The translations under genes were made by a program, and so were the position numbers. A stretch of DNA of 47,500 bases from Prorocentrum cordatum (lineage: Eukaryota; Sar; Dinophyceae; Prorocentrales; Prorocentraceae): contig CAUYUJ010003938.1 in the NCBI GenBank assembly GCA_963575745.1, forward strand, positions 1 through 47,500, written 5' to 3'. Shown one piece after another: positions 8,741 through 19,229 of the stretch (within the stretch, counting starts at the first letter, position 1; each line of letters opens with the position of its first letter). The notes beneath the pieces are model-generated. The model saw only the letters and a program-made list of their open reading frames with translations, was not told the DNA's origin and did no database searches.

Positions 8741-9700
8741 GCCAGGAACATGTATACCATTGATATATTTCGACGACATGTGGTTCCGCGGAAAGGGGAA
8801 ACTGCGAGGCAGAAGGCAGACGAAGTCCGATCATCGTCATGCACTGCCAGAGCACAGCGCCAACCTGGAGCCAAGTGTGGTTCAAAAAGGGCGCGGCTCA
8901 GTACCCAGCCAAGGTATTTTGTTTTCGCCAATGAAGAACGACCCTCGAAGAGATGAGGCGTGTGTCATGCTTTACGACAGTCAAGGAAGCTGCGTTTAAG
9001 CTTCGCGCGACCCCAACACGGGAGAGGAAGGTGGTCAAGTCGGAGATTCGCAGGCGAATGTTGAAGTCGAAAGGGTAGTCAGAACGGTAGAAAAGGGCCA
9101 CGCTAGGACATGAAATAGTGTTCTGGACGACAGGTACAACCGTCAATTCGGTGAAGGAGATGCCTTTATACCTTGGCTGGCTGCTTCCGCCCTACTCTCA
9201 CCAACAGTTTTACGATGGATGCCGATGGCAAGACGGCCCACGAAAGGTGCCGAGGGCGGAAGTTTAACAAACCGTTGCCCGACTCCGGAGAATGCGTCAT
9301 GCATCTGAAGACCCCGCCCCCCAAGAAAGGCAACGACGTCAAAGCAAGGTGGGACAGTGCCGTACATGAGGGAATACATGAAACCAGCCGAGAGCTCATC
9401 ATGGGCATTCCAGAAGGCGCCATTCAAGTCTCACGAGTTCAGGCACGCATTGAGCGGCGAGGAGAAATTCAATTTGGAGGAGGACGACAACATGCCGGGG
9501 TTACCCTGGTCACCAGACCCGAACGCGCTTGGAACGGAGGCGCGAACCATAGTAGTCTTAGCAATGGCGGTGCCCAGTCAAGGTCAAGAAGCTGATGCCA
9601 GACTGGGGAGACGCAACCCACAAACCTCACCGCGAGGAATGTCGAGAATGCGTTTCCGAGTGGCTGATAAGGCAGGACGACCCGAACACCCAAGAATGTA
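8733..9700 (+). pseudogene. Copia-like integrase remnant
   Basis: Three frames share the signal. The first holds IPLIYFDDMWFRGKGK, resembling the start of the DDE core in dinoflagellate copia-like polyproteins. The second (from 9173) has DGKTAHERCRGRKFNKPLP then ARWDSAVHEGIHE and IMGIPEGAI, the integrase C-terminal block. The third (from 9357) has FNLEEDDNMPGLPWSPDPN, equivalent to the GTPW motif, and a HREECRECVSEWL zinc-knuckle-like stretch near 9637-9675. The catalytic Asp and Glu spacing cannot be followed through the broken frames. It is not functional. Confidence 0.65.
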
Positions 9701-9713
9701 AGCAGCAGCTCAG

Positions 9714-10154
9714 ATGAGCACGCGGCCCAGCAGTTCCCAGCAGGACAAGAGCAGGGTCGAGCCATTGACAGACAATTGGGCGTTGATGACGGGTTATCTA
9801 TTCGACAACAGTGCGAACCCAGAACCAAAATGCATGCGCCTGGAGACCTGGGGGTCACTTCCCTCAGAGTGTCATGCAATGATAAACGAACGCGCGCAAT
9901 CGATCAGGACGCCGGCGAAACGGATAACGCGACCGATTGGAAAAGGAGAACATGACAGGCATCTACGAGGACTTCGGATGGGGTGGATTGACTTTCGCGC
10001 CACCCTTGAAGGCGATGTCGACGCGCGACCAGCCCGCGTCATCCCGCCAGCGTCAGCGGCGGCGAAGAGGGCCCGAAGGGCCACAGAAGTCAAGGAGGAA
10101 GAGGATGAGGATGAGGAGATATTGGGCGCGGGCGACGAGGTCGAGGTCAGTTAG
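9714..10154 (+). pseudogene. Open stretch in the copia relic linker, acidic tail
   Basis: A 146-aa reading with an Arg/Ala-rich middle and an acidic C-terminus (VKEEEDEDEEILGAG). It lies between the integrase and reverse-transcriptase remnants and is probably the poorly conserved linker of the same polyprotein. No catalytic motif is visible. Confidence 0.3.
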
Positions 10155-12115
10155 GAGGCAGGCGACGAGAACACGGACAGGAGCATGCCCGAGCACGCAG
10201 ACGAATAATTCGATGACATGGGCGCGTGTGACGCACTCGCTGGGTCAAGCACGATGGGTTTTGGCGTCGAAGTCGCGTCGCTCAGCGCCAATTTGGAAGT
10301 CGTCGGACTGGATGGGGGCACCAGGAGGGCAGCGATGTCATGCGCCATCGGGCAGCACAACGCGCAGTCGCACGTCTCTGATGCCCGCCCGCCAGTCCGG
10401 ATCGATGACACGGCGGAGACACTTCTGATTACTGCCAGGAGTAGCTATGGGCTAAACAACACGCGGTGCACATGGGGCCCTTGGGATTTAAACTGCGAGG
10501 CGACGCGAGCGGAGGTGGGGAAGAGTATCACCATGAGCAAAGCAGCCTCGCGGTTCACCGCAAGTCCAACGCGCGCAGCCGCCAGCAGGCCATTGGCGTT
10601 TAATTCGAGGCGCCCGGGGCCGGACAGGATAAGGGGCGCGTTCGATGACGGGGCCAAGCACCTCGCGCTCGCGTTGAAGCTGCGTGACTTTGAGAAACAA
10701 GAGGTTGCATGTTCTCTTTGGGCACCCTGCGAGAGCTTGAGGCTGGGCCGCATCGCCAGCGCGGAGAACGCCAAAGCGCGCAGGCGCGCTGACACGATGG
10801 CCATCTGCGCCGGCATGACTCAGAGCAGGCGGCAGAGGAAGAAGAGACGCCCACGAAGGATCCCGCGCGGCCCATGGCCGACAGCCCCTGCATCGGAAGG
10901 GCCCCCAGGGCCAAACGCCAAAATCATCGTCGACGAATCAAATTAACCCGCGGAGGCAGAGCGAGGAAATCTGAGGTATATCTAGACCAACTCTGGTCGC
11001 GTCATTCTTGAAGGCTTTGTCGCCCAGGTGGCGGCCGACGGTCGATTCGCGCGCCCCCTCAGAACTTGCGGCCCCGAGGTCAATTGGAGCGAGCCAGGCG
11101 AGGGAATGGGGATCAACGAGATCGGGCGCGAGCTGAACGAGCGCGGACACGGGCCTGCGTTAACCTGGACTAAGAAGGATCACGGCACATCTCGCGTGCG
11201 CGCCCAGGAAATTCACCGGCCGTCATGGAGTGCGCGCCCGCGCAGGATTTCGAGCATTGCACAGCGGCCGAGACGGCGCGCGCCTGAAGAAGCGCCAACA
11301 ACCTTCGCCAATTCGGCCCCGGCGCTTCGGGCGCCATCGCGGCCCCAAGACCGCGCTCGCCAAGACGGAAGAAATCGCCCATTCAACTCCCAAACACCAT
11401 TTGCCAAGACGAGTGGCGCCACCAGCTCGGCCCTGGCAGTTTGTTCGGCGAGACCGAAGTCGCCCCCGTTTCTGACCATCTACTCGGCCCAGACGCTTCG
11501 CTCGTAAAGACGGAGGGCGCGGCAACGGGGGCCGTCGAGGGAGTCCGTCGATTCGGGGGGGGGCAGTCGCCGGGGTTCGAGGCCCCAGAGGGAGGCCGCC
11601 AAGGGGGCTCGCAACGGGGGGGGCGCTCGGCAGGAGGCCGCCACGAGCGCTCGTCAACTCGGCAGGGGGCCGCCAAGGGGGCTCGTCGATTCGGCGGGGG
11701 GCCGTCGCCGGGGTCAAGTCGGAGAGTTGACGGCCAAACCACTTCATTAAAGGGAATTGATCGCCAAATCTTTTCACTGAGATGGAGTCGGCGCCCGAGC
11801 GCCGGACGGAGCGCGCGCGGCCGTCCGCCATGGCGCCCAGGCCCACTTCCAGAACAGCCGCCCGCGACAGACTCAAGCAGCGCGGCTCGACTTGGACGCC
11901 GGCCAAGCGCCCGAGGACAGGGGGGGCGGGGGCGAGATTGAAGGACTGGAGAGCAGGAGAGAATTCTGGGGAGTAGCGCGCAGCACCCAGCGCCACCCAG
12001 GACATCCACCCCCTGGACAGCGGAGCGTGCCAATACTGGGGGCGGTCGAACGTCCCAGGGGCGCTCGAGGCATGCAGGACCGTGGGCGATGCGCAGCCGG
12101 TGGCAGAGGTGACAT
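10155..12115. other. Copia relic linker, no assignable domain
   Basis: The sequence is GC-rich with several overlapping open frames on both strands and no family motif. Bases 11510-11720 contain tandem-like GTCGATTCGG..GGGGCCGCC words (reading RRFGGG, AAKGARRFGGG), a short degenerate repeat that explains the long minus-strand frames. Real coding here is unsupported. Confidence 0.4.
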
Positions 12116-12661
12116 ATGGGTCGTTCATTGCGAGCGTGGAAAAGCACAGGCGCGGGACGATGCGCAACTCGAGGTCCACGAGAAAGTATGGACAAGCATT
12201 GCGAGGCGGTCGCTGACAAGGCCCTCGTTGGCGCGAAGTGGATCGAGAGCAACAGAACAGGCGAATCCAATCCTGGGCGCCGATGCCCGCTCGTAGCCCG
12301 GGAAGTCATGCACAATTCCACAGAGGGGGGGCGCATTTGCAGCCGCGCCCATGTTGGAATCCCCAGGAGAACATTCTCCACGGCCGCTCCCGAAGGGACA
12401 GGGCACTGTCTCAGGGGGGCGTGGGGCAGGGCTAACGATGGCGCAGATAGACGCGAGGCGGGTCCGCTTTTCCGCCACTGCCAACACATCTTCATCAGGT
12501 TACCCGAGGGAGATCGTGGGGCAGGCACGCACGGAGGAAGATCGAAAGTAACGCATGGAACTCGAGATGCAGCCAACAATTGGGAAGCTTGTTGCATGGA
12601 TCGCGCGCGTGATAGTGGTTTTGGCCATGGGGAAGCATCACCATGCGTGCTCAATCATTGA
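12116..12661 (+). pseudogene. Copia-like reverse transcriptase, N-terminal half
   Basis: One 181-aa frame carries VGAKWIESN, then PLVAREVM (the conserved LVAREI entry of the reverse transcriptase), LPEGDRGAG, HGTRDAANNWE and GFGHGEASPCVLNH. These are in the order and spacing of Ty1/copia reverse transcriptase up to the PCVF.H block. The frame stops right after that block. The YVDD catalytic box expected some 20-40 residues further is absent, because the RNase H lead-in begins only about 100 nt later. An internal deletion removed the active site. Confidence 0.75.
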
Positions 12662-12689
12662 CCTGGCCAAAATAGCATCGGGGTGAATA

Positions 12690-13330
12690 TACTTATGTAC
12701 AGTTCTCAGCGAAGGAGCGTGTGCGCTCGATGTCAGCCCCAACCGGTGGAGCATGGAAAAGTTGCTTATAACATTGGGCAGGTACTTCAAGAACCACGAC
12801 AGGTGTGGGCATCCGTGTTTGCATCAAGAATGTCCCAAGGAGTTAACCGCATGGACTGACGCCGACTTTGCCGGTTGCAGGAATACACGTAACTCGACAA
12901 GCAGAGGAGCATTGATGTGAGGATCACATTGGAGAAAGCCGCGGGCCCCGACTCAGGTCGTAATGGCGGACTCTTCTGGAGAAGCAGAGTATTGCAGAAT
13001 GGTGAACGGCGGCTCAGTAGCAGGAGGACTACAAGCAGCTCTCCAAGACTTCGGCGCTGATTTGGCATCCCGTCGAATGGCGACGCCAGCGCAGACATTA
13101 CCACCGTCATCATGCGAAGGTTTGGACACCCCAGACACTCGAAGTTTGCCAGTTTGGGTTACATGAGAAAGTGCGACGAGGAGACAAGACAGTGATCCAA
13201 GTAGGAACCCATGAGATCATTGCAGATGCTTTCGCTACATATGTGCGCAGAGATAGCATGTCCATGCGTATTTGAGGCACCAATCCAGATATTGTTGAAA
13301 GGATGACACGCGCTGGCGCCATTTACGGGG
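12690..13330 (+). pseudogene. Copia-like RNase H remnant
   Basis: Translation around 12755-13166 gives LGRYFKNHDRCGH, ELTAWTDADFAGCRNTRNST, an in-frame stop, then TQVVMADSSGEAEYCRMVNG and GLQAALQDFGADL. This is the standard Ty1/copia RNase H series with the first Asp in TDADFAG and Glu in SSGEAEY. A downstream frame near 13155-13260 gives KVRRGDKTVIQVGTHEIIADAF, the usual end of this domain. At least one stop and one frameshift make it inactive. Confidence 0.8.
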
Positions 13331-13340
13331 CGTTAGCTTA

Positions 13341-14490
13341 ATTCGCATATGGTTATCACCGCGCGCCGCTTCACCAGAAACTTGAGCGCAGGACCGGTTG
13401 GTACCCAGGTGTCCGTGCCGTCCACACGCACACACACACGACAGCATATGTCAAGCATTATGCACGAGTTGGTGCTTTGCGAGGACTAGAGGTGTTATAT
13501 TGCGAGTCAGAAGGCCCCTGCACGCTTACGCCCAAAACATTTCCGCGCCTTCAGCTTGCATCGGATACGTGTTCAGTTTTAGTTCCGTAGCTTGACCTGC
13601 TACGATGGAGTCTTGGCTTCGTTGCGTTGTGTATTGGTGCGGATCCTTGCCGTTGCCCAGTCTGCTTGTTGTTGTCGTTTCTTTTTGTCACTTCATTCGG
13701 CGAAAATTGGTTGAGGGGGGTGTTCGTACGTAGCGTTACGATTGAATGAGGACGGTGCGTTTTTTTTAGCACGTAGCAGGATTGTGATATAGAAATTATA
13801 GCGGTGCGCGTTAATTGTGGGCCGCAATTACTTTGGCCAAGTCTCGTTTTCCTTCCGAACAACAAAAAACTCCCACCATATTTTCGGGGGGGGTGAAGGG
13901 CGAGGAGGCGGAGGAAGAGGAGGGGGCAGGGAACAGGGAGCAGGAAGACGACCATTGCAGACCCAAAGCAAAACAACGCTGTTGTAATGAACCCTTCACC
14001 CAAGGTCCCTCATCCTAGGTCTCTATAAGAATGGATGAACATTGCGAGAAGCGCCCCATTGAACGAGATACGCCTGATAATCCTGAAGCGTGCCAACACA
14101 CAGTTCATGAGGCTTCCACGCCACGAATCTACGTGATTGGTTGCGTCTTGTCAATCTTAGGTCGTGCCAGGCGAGAGCCACAGTTTGAAAACGACTTAGG
14201 ATCCATCCTAGAATCTGCTCGGGTTTCAAACTGCTGGATTGTAGGCGGTGAAAAGGTCAGCCTCAGGCGAAATGCCCGGCCCGCCCTATCGACGCGTCTG
14301 GGGGGCGCGACAGACAGGAGTTGCTTCTGAGGAAAGAGGATAGTGTTGCCGAGGAACCGCGGAGGGTCCTGTCCGAAGGGGCCCCCCTCCCCGCTCCTGC
14401 CCCCCATCCCGCCCCTCCACTTCAGGAGAGCCCCGACTGGCGTTCCCTCCCAGCCTGGCTGGGCGAGTCGACCGCTCGACCCCCCCCACC
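13341..14490. other. Spacer after the copia relic, no gene seen
   Basis: AT content rises here (13560-13860). It includes a T tract at 13760, a GGA-rich patch at 13900-13930 and a GC-rich patch at 14270-14490. A 3' LTR would be expected in this interval if the relic were complete, but no matching 5' copy was recognised. Confidence 0.4.
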
Positions 14491-14858
14491 CGTGTGTGTG
14501 TGTGTGTGCGTGTGCGTGTGCGTGTGCGTGTGCGTGTGCATGTGCGTGTGCGCGTGCGTGTGCGTGTGCGTGTGCGTGTGCGTGTGCGTGTGCGTGTGCG
14601 TGTGCGTGTGCGTGTGCGTGTGCGTGTGCGTGTGCGTGTGCGTGTGCGTGTGCGTGTGCGTGTGCGTGTGCGTGTGCGTGTGCGTGTGCGCGCATGCGCG
14701 CGTGCGCGCGTGCGCGCATGCGCGCGTGTGTGAGGTGTGTGTGTGTGTGTGTTGTGTGTGTGTGATGTGTGTTGTGTGTTGTGTGTTGTGTGTTGTGTGT
14801 TGTGTGTTGTGTGTTGTGTGTTGTGTGTTGTGTGTTGTGTGTTGTGTGTTGTGTGTTG

Positions 14859-14942
<84 letters not shown>

Positions 14943-14981
14943 TGTGTACGTGTGTTTGTGTTTGTGTGTGTGTGTGTGTGC

Positions 14982-15013
<32 letters not shown>

Positions 15014-15023
15014 GTGCGTGCGC

Positions 15024-15086
<63 letters not shown>

Positions 15087-15108
15087 TGGGTGTGTGTGTG
15101 TGTGTGTG
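14491..15108. repeat. Compound GT-rich microsatellite
   Basis: Three unit types follow one another with sharp borders: (GTGTGC)n with a few CATG/CGCG variants from about 14504 to 14735, (GTGTTGT)n from about 14768 to 14860, and (GTGC)n from 14860 to about 15087, broken once by a TGTGTTTGTG patch at 14942-14980. The alternating purine-pyrimidine GTGC part can adopt Z-DNA. The long Val/Cys/Arg frames on the plus strand and the His/Thr/Ala/Arg frames on the minus strand are repeat artefacts. Confidence 0.95.
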
Positions 15109-15341
15109 CCCTCTCTCACCTCCTTCCTCTCCTCATCCGCTGCCCTACCCGTTCAGGTGCTGCTGGTGAGAAGGCTCCCTCCGCCTCAGCGGAGAAGCCC
15201 TCTCTCGTCTTCCTCCCGCGGAATCTCCGGTGACTCTCTGGTCCTGACCTGGGCCCCCTCTCCCCCTCAGGGGAGGAAGCTTCCACGGACGCCAGGATCG
15301 GCTCTCTGGCCCGACCTTCCCTCGCACCCCTCCCGCCCCAG

Positions 15342-15488
15342 GAGAGCCCCGACCAGAGGGTCTCCCAGCTGCAAGCCCAGCTGGAGGCGGCCGAAGAGGA
15401 GGCCCAGCGCCTGCGGGAGTGGCTGGACGAGCAGTCCCTCCGGGAGCTGACCGCCGAGACGCAGCGCCTGGAGGAGACCAGGGAGGAC
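15342..15488 (+). CDS. Candidate coiled-coil exon 15342-15488 (49 codons)
   Basis: A strong pyrimidine tract and CCCCAG precede ESPDQRVSQLQAQLEAAEEE, then AQRLREWLDEQSLRELTAE and TQRLEETRED. Leu or Val recur at heptad positions across the whole stretch. If the GT at 15489 (GTGCAG) is the donor, the exon is 147 nt, 49 codons or seven heptads, phase 0-0. If it is not spliced, the reading ends at TAG 15495. Other acceptor-like CAGs stand upstream at 15156, 15188 and 15270. Role: an elongated structural or scaffold coiled coil, by composition only. Confidence 0.55.
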
Positions 15489-16295
15489 GTGCAGTAGCAT
15501 TTTTCGCGTCGGCGGCTGAAGGCAGGGGACGTCTGCGCTGGCGATGGGATGCCTAAACGGCGACGCCGTTAGAGCGAATTGCGCCACCATGCAGGAGGAG
15601 GAGCGGGGGGAGGGCGCGACCAGAAGAGGCGCAGACGGAGCGAGTGGCTCAGGAAGGACGGGTCGCTCCCCGAGCGGCGGCGCGGCCGTAACAGGTAACA
15701 CGTGCCCCCAGACGGGGCATCGGGGGCGGAGACAGCGAGATGGGTGGGCCCGAGGAGCACACGATACCGATACCGGCACTCACTCGTCGCCGCCACGGCT
15801 GGATTCTCCGTGAAGTCGTGGTCAGAGAGCACCTTGGGCCCGGTCTCTGTGCCCTCTTGTGCCCTCCCCGCCCAGGGGAGCGAAGGCAAGCGCCGCGCCC
15901 CGCGACCCTGCCCGGGGGTCTGGGTCGGGGGCCGTTCGCCCGCAGGCCCGTGTGTCTGGGGTTCCAGAGACGGCTTGTCACCAAGTCTGTGGTCGAGATG
16001 ATGCGATGCATCTCCCGTCCCAGCTCTCCCTCGCATGTCGGGAGCGAAAGAAGGACGTGCACGTACATGAATCCACGTTGGTTTCGGGAAGACGACTTGC
16101 GCGAACGTTGGTATCACGTGGCAAGTCTCGCGGACTGGAGGGCCGTGTTCATGTACGTGGTTGGACGCGTACGTCCCTCGTGGGCTCCTTAGCATGCAGG
16201 TCCAGATGCTGAGGCAAAGAGGCCAGCACGTACCCCGATGGTACAGGCACGTATTCTTTTGCCACCCTGCATGGGGGAGGGCCTTGCCTTCCCTG

Positions 16296-16333
16296 TGACG
16301 CGGCGCCTGGAGGAGGCCAGGGGGAGCGTGCAA
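16296..16333 (+). repeat. Partial duplicate of the 15463-15493 exon end
   Basis: The codons read VTRRLEEARGSVQ, next to TAETQRLEETREDVQ at 15463-15494; the DNA matches at about 30 of 36 positions. It is a decayed exon fragment or a second exon of the same repeat type; no clear acceptor precedes it. Confidence 0.4.
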
Positions 16334-16738
16334 TGTCCGGTGCGCGGCAGGCTCAGGAGGGAACGCATCGACCCCCGATCACCCGCTCCTCGCCCACGAG
16401 GGCTTGATGGCCCACCCCGCCCAGGAGTGTGCGGTTCCGCTACCGGGGGCCCATCGCCGACCTATCGGGGACGTGCCGCCGACTGCAGCTCGATGTCTTC
16501 CCCCGCCCGGGCCCGGCGCCCACCGATCGCGACCCCTTCTGGAGTGGGGCGGGGAAAGGCCGCGCCTTCCGTTTCAGGGCACGAGGGAGGGACGGGGGGG
16601 CAGGCGAAGTTGGTGCATTTCCATCCTTCTGATTCCTCCCAAGCGCTTGGATGACCCGCTTCTGTTTTTTGTCTTGGGTGTTCCGCCAGCCAACTCGGCT
16701 CACATATCGCATGTGTCATGGAAGTCTATGCCACGTGT

Positions 16739-16778
16739 CCACTGTTGTCGTCGTCGTCCTCCTCCTCCTGCTCCCACG
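16739..16778. repeat. Short (GTC)n/(CTC)n tract
   Basis: GTCGTCGTCGTCC runs into CTCCTCCTCCTGCTCC. Its neighbourhood, 16340-16730, is GC-rich with no recognisable gene. Confidence 0.7.
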
Positions 16779-16883
16779 AAACCACGCGCTGCAGCAGTGG
16801 ACCCTCGATTCAGTCGGGGCCCACGCCACGTTGCGTTTGCACCCAGATGCTTCCCTCTCGTGGTCGAGTGGCAGGGCTCATTT

Positions 16884-17096
16884 CGATTCCTCAAATTCGA
16901 TTCGATTCGATTCGATTTCGATGGATTCCAGTCAGTTCCGATTCAATTCGACTTCGGATTCCGATTGGGATCCGATTTCTCAATGGAGGCCTACTAGCCT
17001 GCCGATGTCTACCGATTCGACTTTTCCCGACTCGGCTGCCGATTTCCGTCGATCCGATTCATTTTGATCGCCGATCCGACTTGTCGATTCGATTCT
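16884..17096. repeat. Degenerate (GATTC)n satellite
   Basis: About thirty GATTC/GATTT/GATCC words in five- to eight-base spacing, densest as ATTCGATTCGATTCGATT near 16896-16914. There is no coding signal. Confidence 0.8.
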
Positions 17097-17219
17097 CGGC
17101 CCTCCTGGAGTGGGTACAAAAACAACGGAACTCCGCATGTTGCCTTCATCTTCCTCGCATGCGGAGGAGGCGAGGGCGCCATAACGTAGGCGTGGAGTCT
17201 TGCCGCTGTGCACCGCGAG

Positions 17220-17282
17220 GAGATCAAGCGCGTCCGGGAGGACGTCGGCGCGCAGGTGGAGGCCGCGAAGAAGGACCGGGGC
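17220..17282 (+). CDS. Candidate coiled-coil exon near 17220
   Basis: After ACCGCGAG the sequence reads EIKRVREDVGAQVEAAKKDR, a charged helix. The boundary GAG|GAG matches those at 18246, 32652 and 33809. CAG|GTGGAG at 17255 would close a 36-nt, 12-codon exon. Alternatively the helix reads on to about 17282. The 5' limit could also lie further upstream (VHREEIK). Confidence 0.35.
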
Positions 17283-17816
17283 TCAAAGCCGAGTTCCCGC
17301 GGGCCAGACAGTCGAACGTGTCTTGAGGCTCGCTCGGTCTGAAAGTGCCAGCCGCCTCTCCATAGCGTTCTGAATCGTCTTTTGTCGGCGCCTGAGGCAC
17401 CGGGATCATTTTTTCTTTGAACAGTGTCGGCGTTCGGTGCGATGTGCTGGGGTGAACACGCGTGCGTAAGTGTAGAGCCATTATCTGTCGATGCGTCGTC
17501 CCAAATGTGGCCCCAAGCCTGGGGGCAATACCGATTGCGAGACCGGATTTGTTTCGTGAACCTCGCACATGTGGCAAAATAAAGAGACGTGTTAGCGGTT
17601 GGCACAGGCGTGTGTAAGCACATGCTTCTCGACGCTCGAGTTGTTTGTGGTCGCCTCGGCAACGAAACCTGGATGTGCGTTGAAATCGAATGTATGACTA
17701 CTGATTGCCTTTCTACTTCTACGTAGGTGAGGTTCCACTCGTTTTGCCATTCTCAACCTGGTTGGCCCTCGAGCACCACTGCATCGACGCAGCATGATGC
17801 CGTCACCCACGACCAG

Positions 17817-17871
17817 GACCTCCTCCTCCTCCTCCTCCTCCTCCTCCTCCTCCTCCTCCTCCTCCTCCTTA
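17817..17871. repeat. (CTC)n microsatellite
   Basis: Near-perfect CTC triplets, about 17 units, followed by TTATCATCATCC. The flanks 17300-17815 and 17875-18240 show no gene. Confidence 0.9.
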
Positions 17872-18245
17872 TCATCATCCCCCCCTGTCGTAGTTTTTAT
17901 CCGTCTCGCGGTTCCAATGTCTGTCTTTGCTGTCATATGTACCAGATCCAAGATCGGGCATAGCCAGGACCCCGGTCAAGGGGAGCCGGTTAGTGATTGG
18001 GCCCCGAAGCCCAAAAGATGGATTGGAATTATTACACCAGTTCTGCCGTAGCTGGTGCTTTTCGGGTGACGGCAATTCTGGTCCGTGGAATGGGACGGGG
18101 GGGGCGTCCCCGGTACAGATCACCAAACCAGGTCCCATGAAACCCAGTCCTGCCATCGCCCGACCAGAGGCCATGGGCTCCCGCACTTGGTCTTGGCTAG
18201 GCGTGGGCCTCTGGCCGCTGTGGTGGCTCGCTCGTTCGCCCCGAG

Positions 18246-18320
18246 GAGGTCCTCAACGAGAACAAGGACCTCCGGGTGCGCATCCGCGAGCTCGAGAAGG
18301 GGCCCGAGGGGACCGTGCAG
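18246..18320 (+). CDS. Candidate coiled-coil exon 18246-18320 (25 codons)
   Basis: The acceptor CGTTCGCCCCGAG is followed by EVLNENKDLRVRIRELEK, then GPEGTVQ, and the donor CAG|GTGAAG. The length is exactly 75 nt, phase 0-0, with both splice signals of good quality. Leu/Val/Ile spacing is coiled-coil-like. It is only 172 nt upstream of the next candidate exon, and their joined reading stays in phase. It is the best-bounded member of the proposed coiled-coil gene, with 32652-32747. Confidence 0.55.
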
Positions 18321-18492
18321 GTGAAGGTCCGACAAGGGGGGGGAGATCGCGCGCCTCCTGACTGCTCGTGCTTCCCGCTCGTGCTTCCCTTTTGTTCCTT
18401 CTTCCCTCCCGCCTCCCTGGAGAGGGGCACTGCGGGAGCGCGGTTCCGACGGCCAGCTCCTTCGGCACCGCAGCGCGCCGTCTCCGTGGCAG

Positions 18493-18582
18493 GTGCGCCT
18501 GATCGAGCTCGAGAAGAAGCTCGGCGAGCAGACAGAGGCGCTGAGTGCGGCCGAGACCGAGAGGGACCGGCTGAGGCTGCCA
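18493..18582 (+). CDS. Candidate coiled-coil exon 18493-18582 (30 codons)
   Basis: The acceptor CCGTCTCCGTGGCAG is followed by VRLIELEKKLGEQTEAL and SAAETERDRLRLP. A GTGGGG donor at 18583 gives 90 nt, 30 codons, phase 0-0. This is the clearest coiled-coil sequence in the window, with Leu/Ile at consecutive heptad positions. Downstream 18583-18645 is a GGA-rich stretch that also reads open. Confidence 0.55.
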
Positions 18583-18646
18583 GTGGGGAGCGGGTGGGGG
18601 AGAGGGCGAGGGTGAAGGAAGGAGGAGAGAAGCGGAGGAGGAAAAG

Positions 18647-18781
18647 GTGCCCATACCGCTACCCTTCCCTCGCTTTCCCTCTTGTTCGGCCTGGAGGCCC
18701 TCGTCGCCACCGCTGGATTCGCCTCGAAGTCCTGGTCAGAACGCGCCCCGGGATCGGTCCAGGGAGTAGCGGTAACGGTAT
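18647..18781. mobile_element. TIR element family F5, copy 2
   Basis: GTGCCCATACCGCTACCC is answered by GGGAGTAGCGGTAACGGTA in inverse. The core GGCCCTCGTCGCCACCGCTG and TTCGCCTCGAAGTCCTGGTC matches 6370-6410 almost exactly. It has no coding capacity and no clear target duplication. Confidence 0.6.
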
Positions 18782-18863
18782 TTTGTGTGGTTTCCCTTGG
18801 GAAGGGGGGAGAGGCGCAGCAGGATGAGGGGAGAGGCAGGGAATAAGGCAGTGCAGCTTATGT

Positions 18864-19061
18864 CGGCGGCGAGCGAGGGGGGGGAAGTAAAAAAACAAAA
18901 GCTTCTCAGAAGGCGGCGAGACTTCTCAGAACCCCCTCGCGCCTTCTGAGAAGTTCTCCGCGTCTTCGGGGAAGGCTTAGAAAACTTCTCAGAAGGCCGG
19001 GAGACTCCCCAACCTGCTCAGAAGGCCGTCTCCTTCTCACTTCACCCCTCGCTCGCCGCCG
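18864..19061. mobile_element. TIR element family F10, copy 1
   Basis: CGGCGGCGAGCGAGGGG at the left end pairs with CCCCTCGCTCGCCGCCG at the right. The interior repeats the palindromic word CTTCTCAGAAGG or its reverse about five times. Related copies are at 19660-19782 and about 36944-37095. Confidence 0.6.
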
Positions 19062-19229
19062 CCTATGAGCTGGCATCAACAGCGGCAGGGAGCAGAGCGT
19101 GTCCTGTGCATCGAAGCGTTGCGTGGGCCACGTTGGCTCCGAGCGCGAGCCGAGGAGCAGCAAGTTCCACGTCGTGGCGGCATGGCCTGGCTACCGAACT
19201 GGTCCACGCAGCTGTCGCAATGACGACGG

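Larger units (their letters stand above)
8740..13340 (+). mobile_element. Decayed Ty1/copia-like LTR retrotransposon (pol region)
   Basis: Ordered plus-strand remnants of integrase, reverse transcriptase and RNase H are found in shifting frames, the order typical of Ty1/copia pol. Pieces: integrase start IPLIYFDDMWF near 8752-8785; the dinoflagellate-type DGKTAHERCRGRKF block and GIPEGAI near 9215-9430; a Cys/His segment HREECRECV near 9637-9663; the reverse-transcriptase pieces LVAREV and GTRDAANNWE; and RNase H TDADFAGCRNT and SSGEAEY. Many frameshifts and stops are present, and no LTR pair, primer-binding site or protease was identified. The 9.7-12.1 kb linker is unassigned. Confidence 0.75.

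Noticed and set aside
7687-8885. Repeat-protein frames on both strands in the 101-bp array
   Set aside because: The period is not a multiple of three, so no constant protein repeat is encoded.
14286-15450. Long Val/Cys, His/Ala and Arg/Thr frames
   Set aside because: Pure translations of the GT-rich microsatellite.
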